NCBI GenBank assembly: GCA_002150815.3
Contig: NDFF03000287.1
Span: 1 to 29,214 of the forward strand
Reading direction: 5' to 3'
Length of the DNA stretch: 29,214 nucleotides
From: Grammothele lineata
Taxonomy: Eukaryota; Basidiomycota; Agaricomycetes; Polyporales; Polyporaceae
Positions within the stretch are counted from its first letter, which is position 1. Every line of letters begins with the position of its first letter. Shown here in pieces: positions 28,219 to 29,214 of this stretch. The position numbers and the translations under genes are program-made. The notes under the pieces were generated by a model, which ran no database searches, was not told where the DNA came from, and worked only from the letters and a program-made list of their open reading frames with translations.

Positions 28219-29214
28219 TTAAGCTGCCTGAACTCTGAAAGTGTACCTAAAAGTATCAGCTACCCTATTCATTCTACCCAAGTCCTTCCTGTACACATTC
28301 TCCCAGTAGGTCACATCTAAAGGCAGCCCATCCTCCCCATCAACCAAGAAAGTGAGTTCCAAAAACTCCCACCGTTTCTCCCATTTCCCTCTACATCTCA
28401 CCAATAATGCTGCCCTATGAATGAGCTCCTCTCCATACAGAACACAGTCTCCAATGAAGCGCAGCCGCTTGAGGGTTGTGTTGCCCATATCCCCTGCAGA
28501 ACCCTCTCCAGACAACCATGCTTGTTCGTTAATGCCATCGTCTTCATCGCTGTCACTGACAATCTCCCCGGTGGGACTGTTGGAGAGGGATTTGAGGACT
28601 GCAAACATACTGATGGGCTGTGCAGCTGAACCATAACAGACCAGCTCCTGCAGAGAATGAAGGTGCATCCAGAATTCATCCCAGCCGCTCCCTGACTCCA
28701 ATCGCAGGCCAACCATGGCGTAGACATGGATGTGTAAGGAGGTGACTTTGTAAGAAGGGATGAGATCTCTGCTGAATGCATGTCCAACGTCGATGGAGAA
28801 GTCGTACTCGACAATGTCGTAGTCGTCAATCTCCTCTTCAATGCAAGGATGGCGCACATTGAATTGGAAGCATGGATGCAAGCTTTGAGCACTCTTGAGA
28901 TTGTTGGCATGATCCTCACTGTCTGCATGAGGAGGGTGATAAGGAAACCCTACACTGTTCAAGCCACAGGTCATTAGCTTTCAACTGAATAATGAAACCA
29001 AACAATATACTTACATTGCCTCTGTCCAATTGGCTTCTACCTTGCCCAAATGTACTTGATTGCCTAGCTCATTCCTTTAAATCCACAAATTATTAGACAT
29101 GTGTAAACAAAGTAATGAAGTTACTCACCCCTGGCCCACTGGCAGGTACTCCTTGTTCTCATTCCACATGATGAAAGAGAGACGTTCTCCAGCTTTGTAG
29201 TCAAAGTCAATGTG
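28219..29214 (-). CDS. Gene D: 3' part of a spliced gene of unknown function
   Basis: Three exons are visible on the minus strand: 29214 (window edge) to 29129, 29074-29015, and 28954-28219 with stop TAA. Introns of 54 and 60 nt have GTGAGT and GTAAGT donors and AAAG and ACAG acceptors. A CTAAT branch-like sequence precedes the second acceptor, and all junctions keep frame. The visible protein (over 290 residues) includes HIDFDYKAGERLSFIMWNEN upstream, a Ser/Asp/Glu-rich SDSDEDDG stretch, and a C-terminus with SLHIHVYAMVGLRLESG and TTLKRLRFIGD. The hydrophobic spacing loosely recalls the C-terminal regions of basidiomycete F-box/LRR-type proteins, but no domain is identified. The N-terminus is outside the window. 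Confidence 0.75.

Overview
The window looks like nuclear DNA of a basidiomycete fungus, most likely an Agaricomycete. This is inferred from short (about 50-60 nt) GT-AG introns in several genes, a Helitron of the DUF6570/Rep/PIF1 type, and a TET/JBP-like dioxygenase of the kind expanded in Agaricomycetes. No species can be named from the sequence alone. It is a repeat-dense accessory region and not a housekeeping locus.

Layout. (1) 1-6.5 kb is non-coding repeat. It holds diverged copies of one repeat family, small fold-back hairpins, a candidate tRNA-derived SINE in two opposite copies, and a roughly 2.9-kb imperfect inverted repeat (about 3570-6430) whose axis is a perfect, spacer-free 78-bp palindrome. 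(2) 6.5-14.5 kb, minus strand, is a nearly intact autonomous Helitron. It has a spliced N-terminal exon, DUF6570, an HUH/Y2 replication initiator and a PIF1-type helicase. Fused to the helicase C-terminus is a ubiquitin-specific-protease-like domain with an apparently complete Cys/His/Asp triad and zinc-binding cysteines. Two single-base frameshifts split the reading frame. (3) 15.0-23.7 kb carries three apparently intact intron-rich genes: a 24-exon gene (minus, about 770 aa) with a charged tail and an unrecognised C-terminal domain; a small divergent gene (plus, 306 aa); and a convergent 13-exon gene (minus, 837 aa) ending in an Fe(II)/2-oxoglutarate dioxygenase domain that resembles TET/JBP DNA-base oxidases. 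(4) 24.07-27.9 kb is an extremely GC/CpG-rich giant palindrome built of about 172-bp tandem units, again with a hairpin at its axis (26047). (5) 28.2-29.2 kb is the 3' part of an uncharacterised spliced gene that runs off the window.

How it may work together (inference). The Helitron could supply rolling-circle replication and strand-displacement activity plus a host-facing deubiquitinase. The three-gene block between the Helitron and the CpG-dense palindrome may be a chromatin or DNA-modification module (basic/acidic and AT-hook-like protein, small basic protein, putative 5mC oxidase). It could be Helitron cargo or a separate element, and the sequence does not settle which. Exon structures were derived by hand: every junction described keeps frame, and the 306-aa and 837-aa models sum to whole codon numbers.
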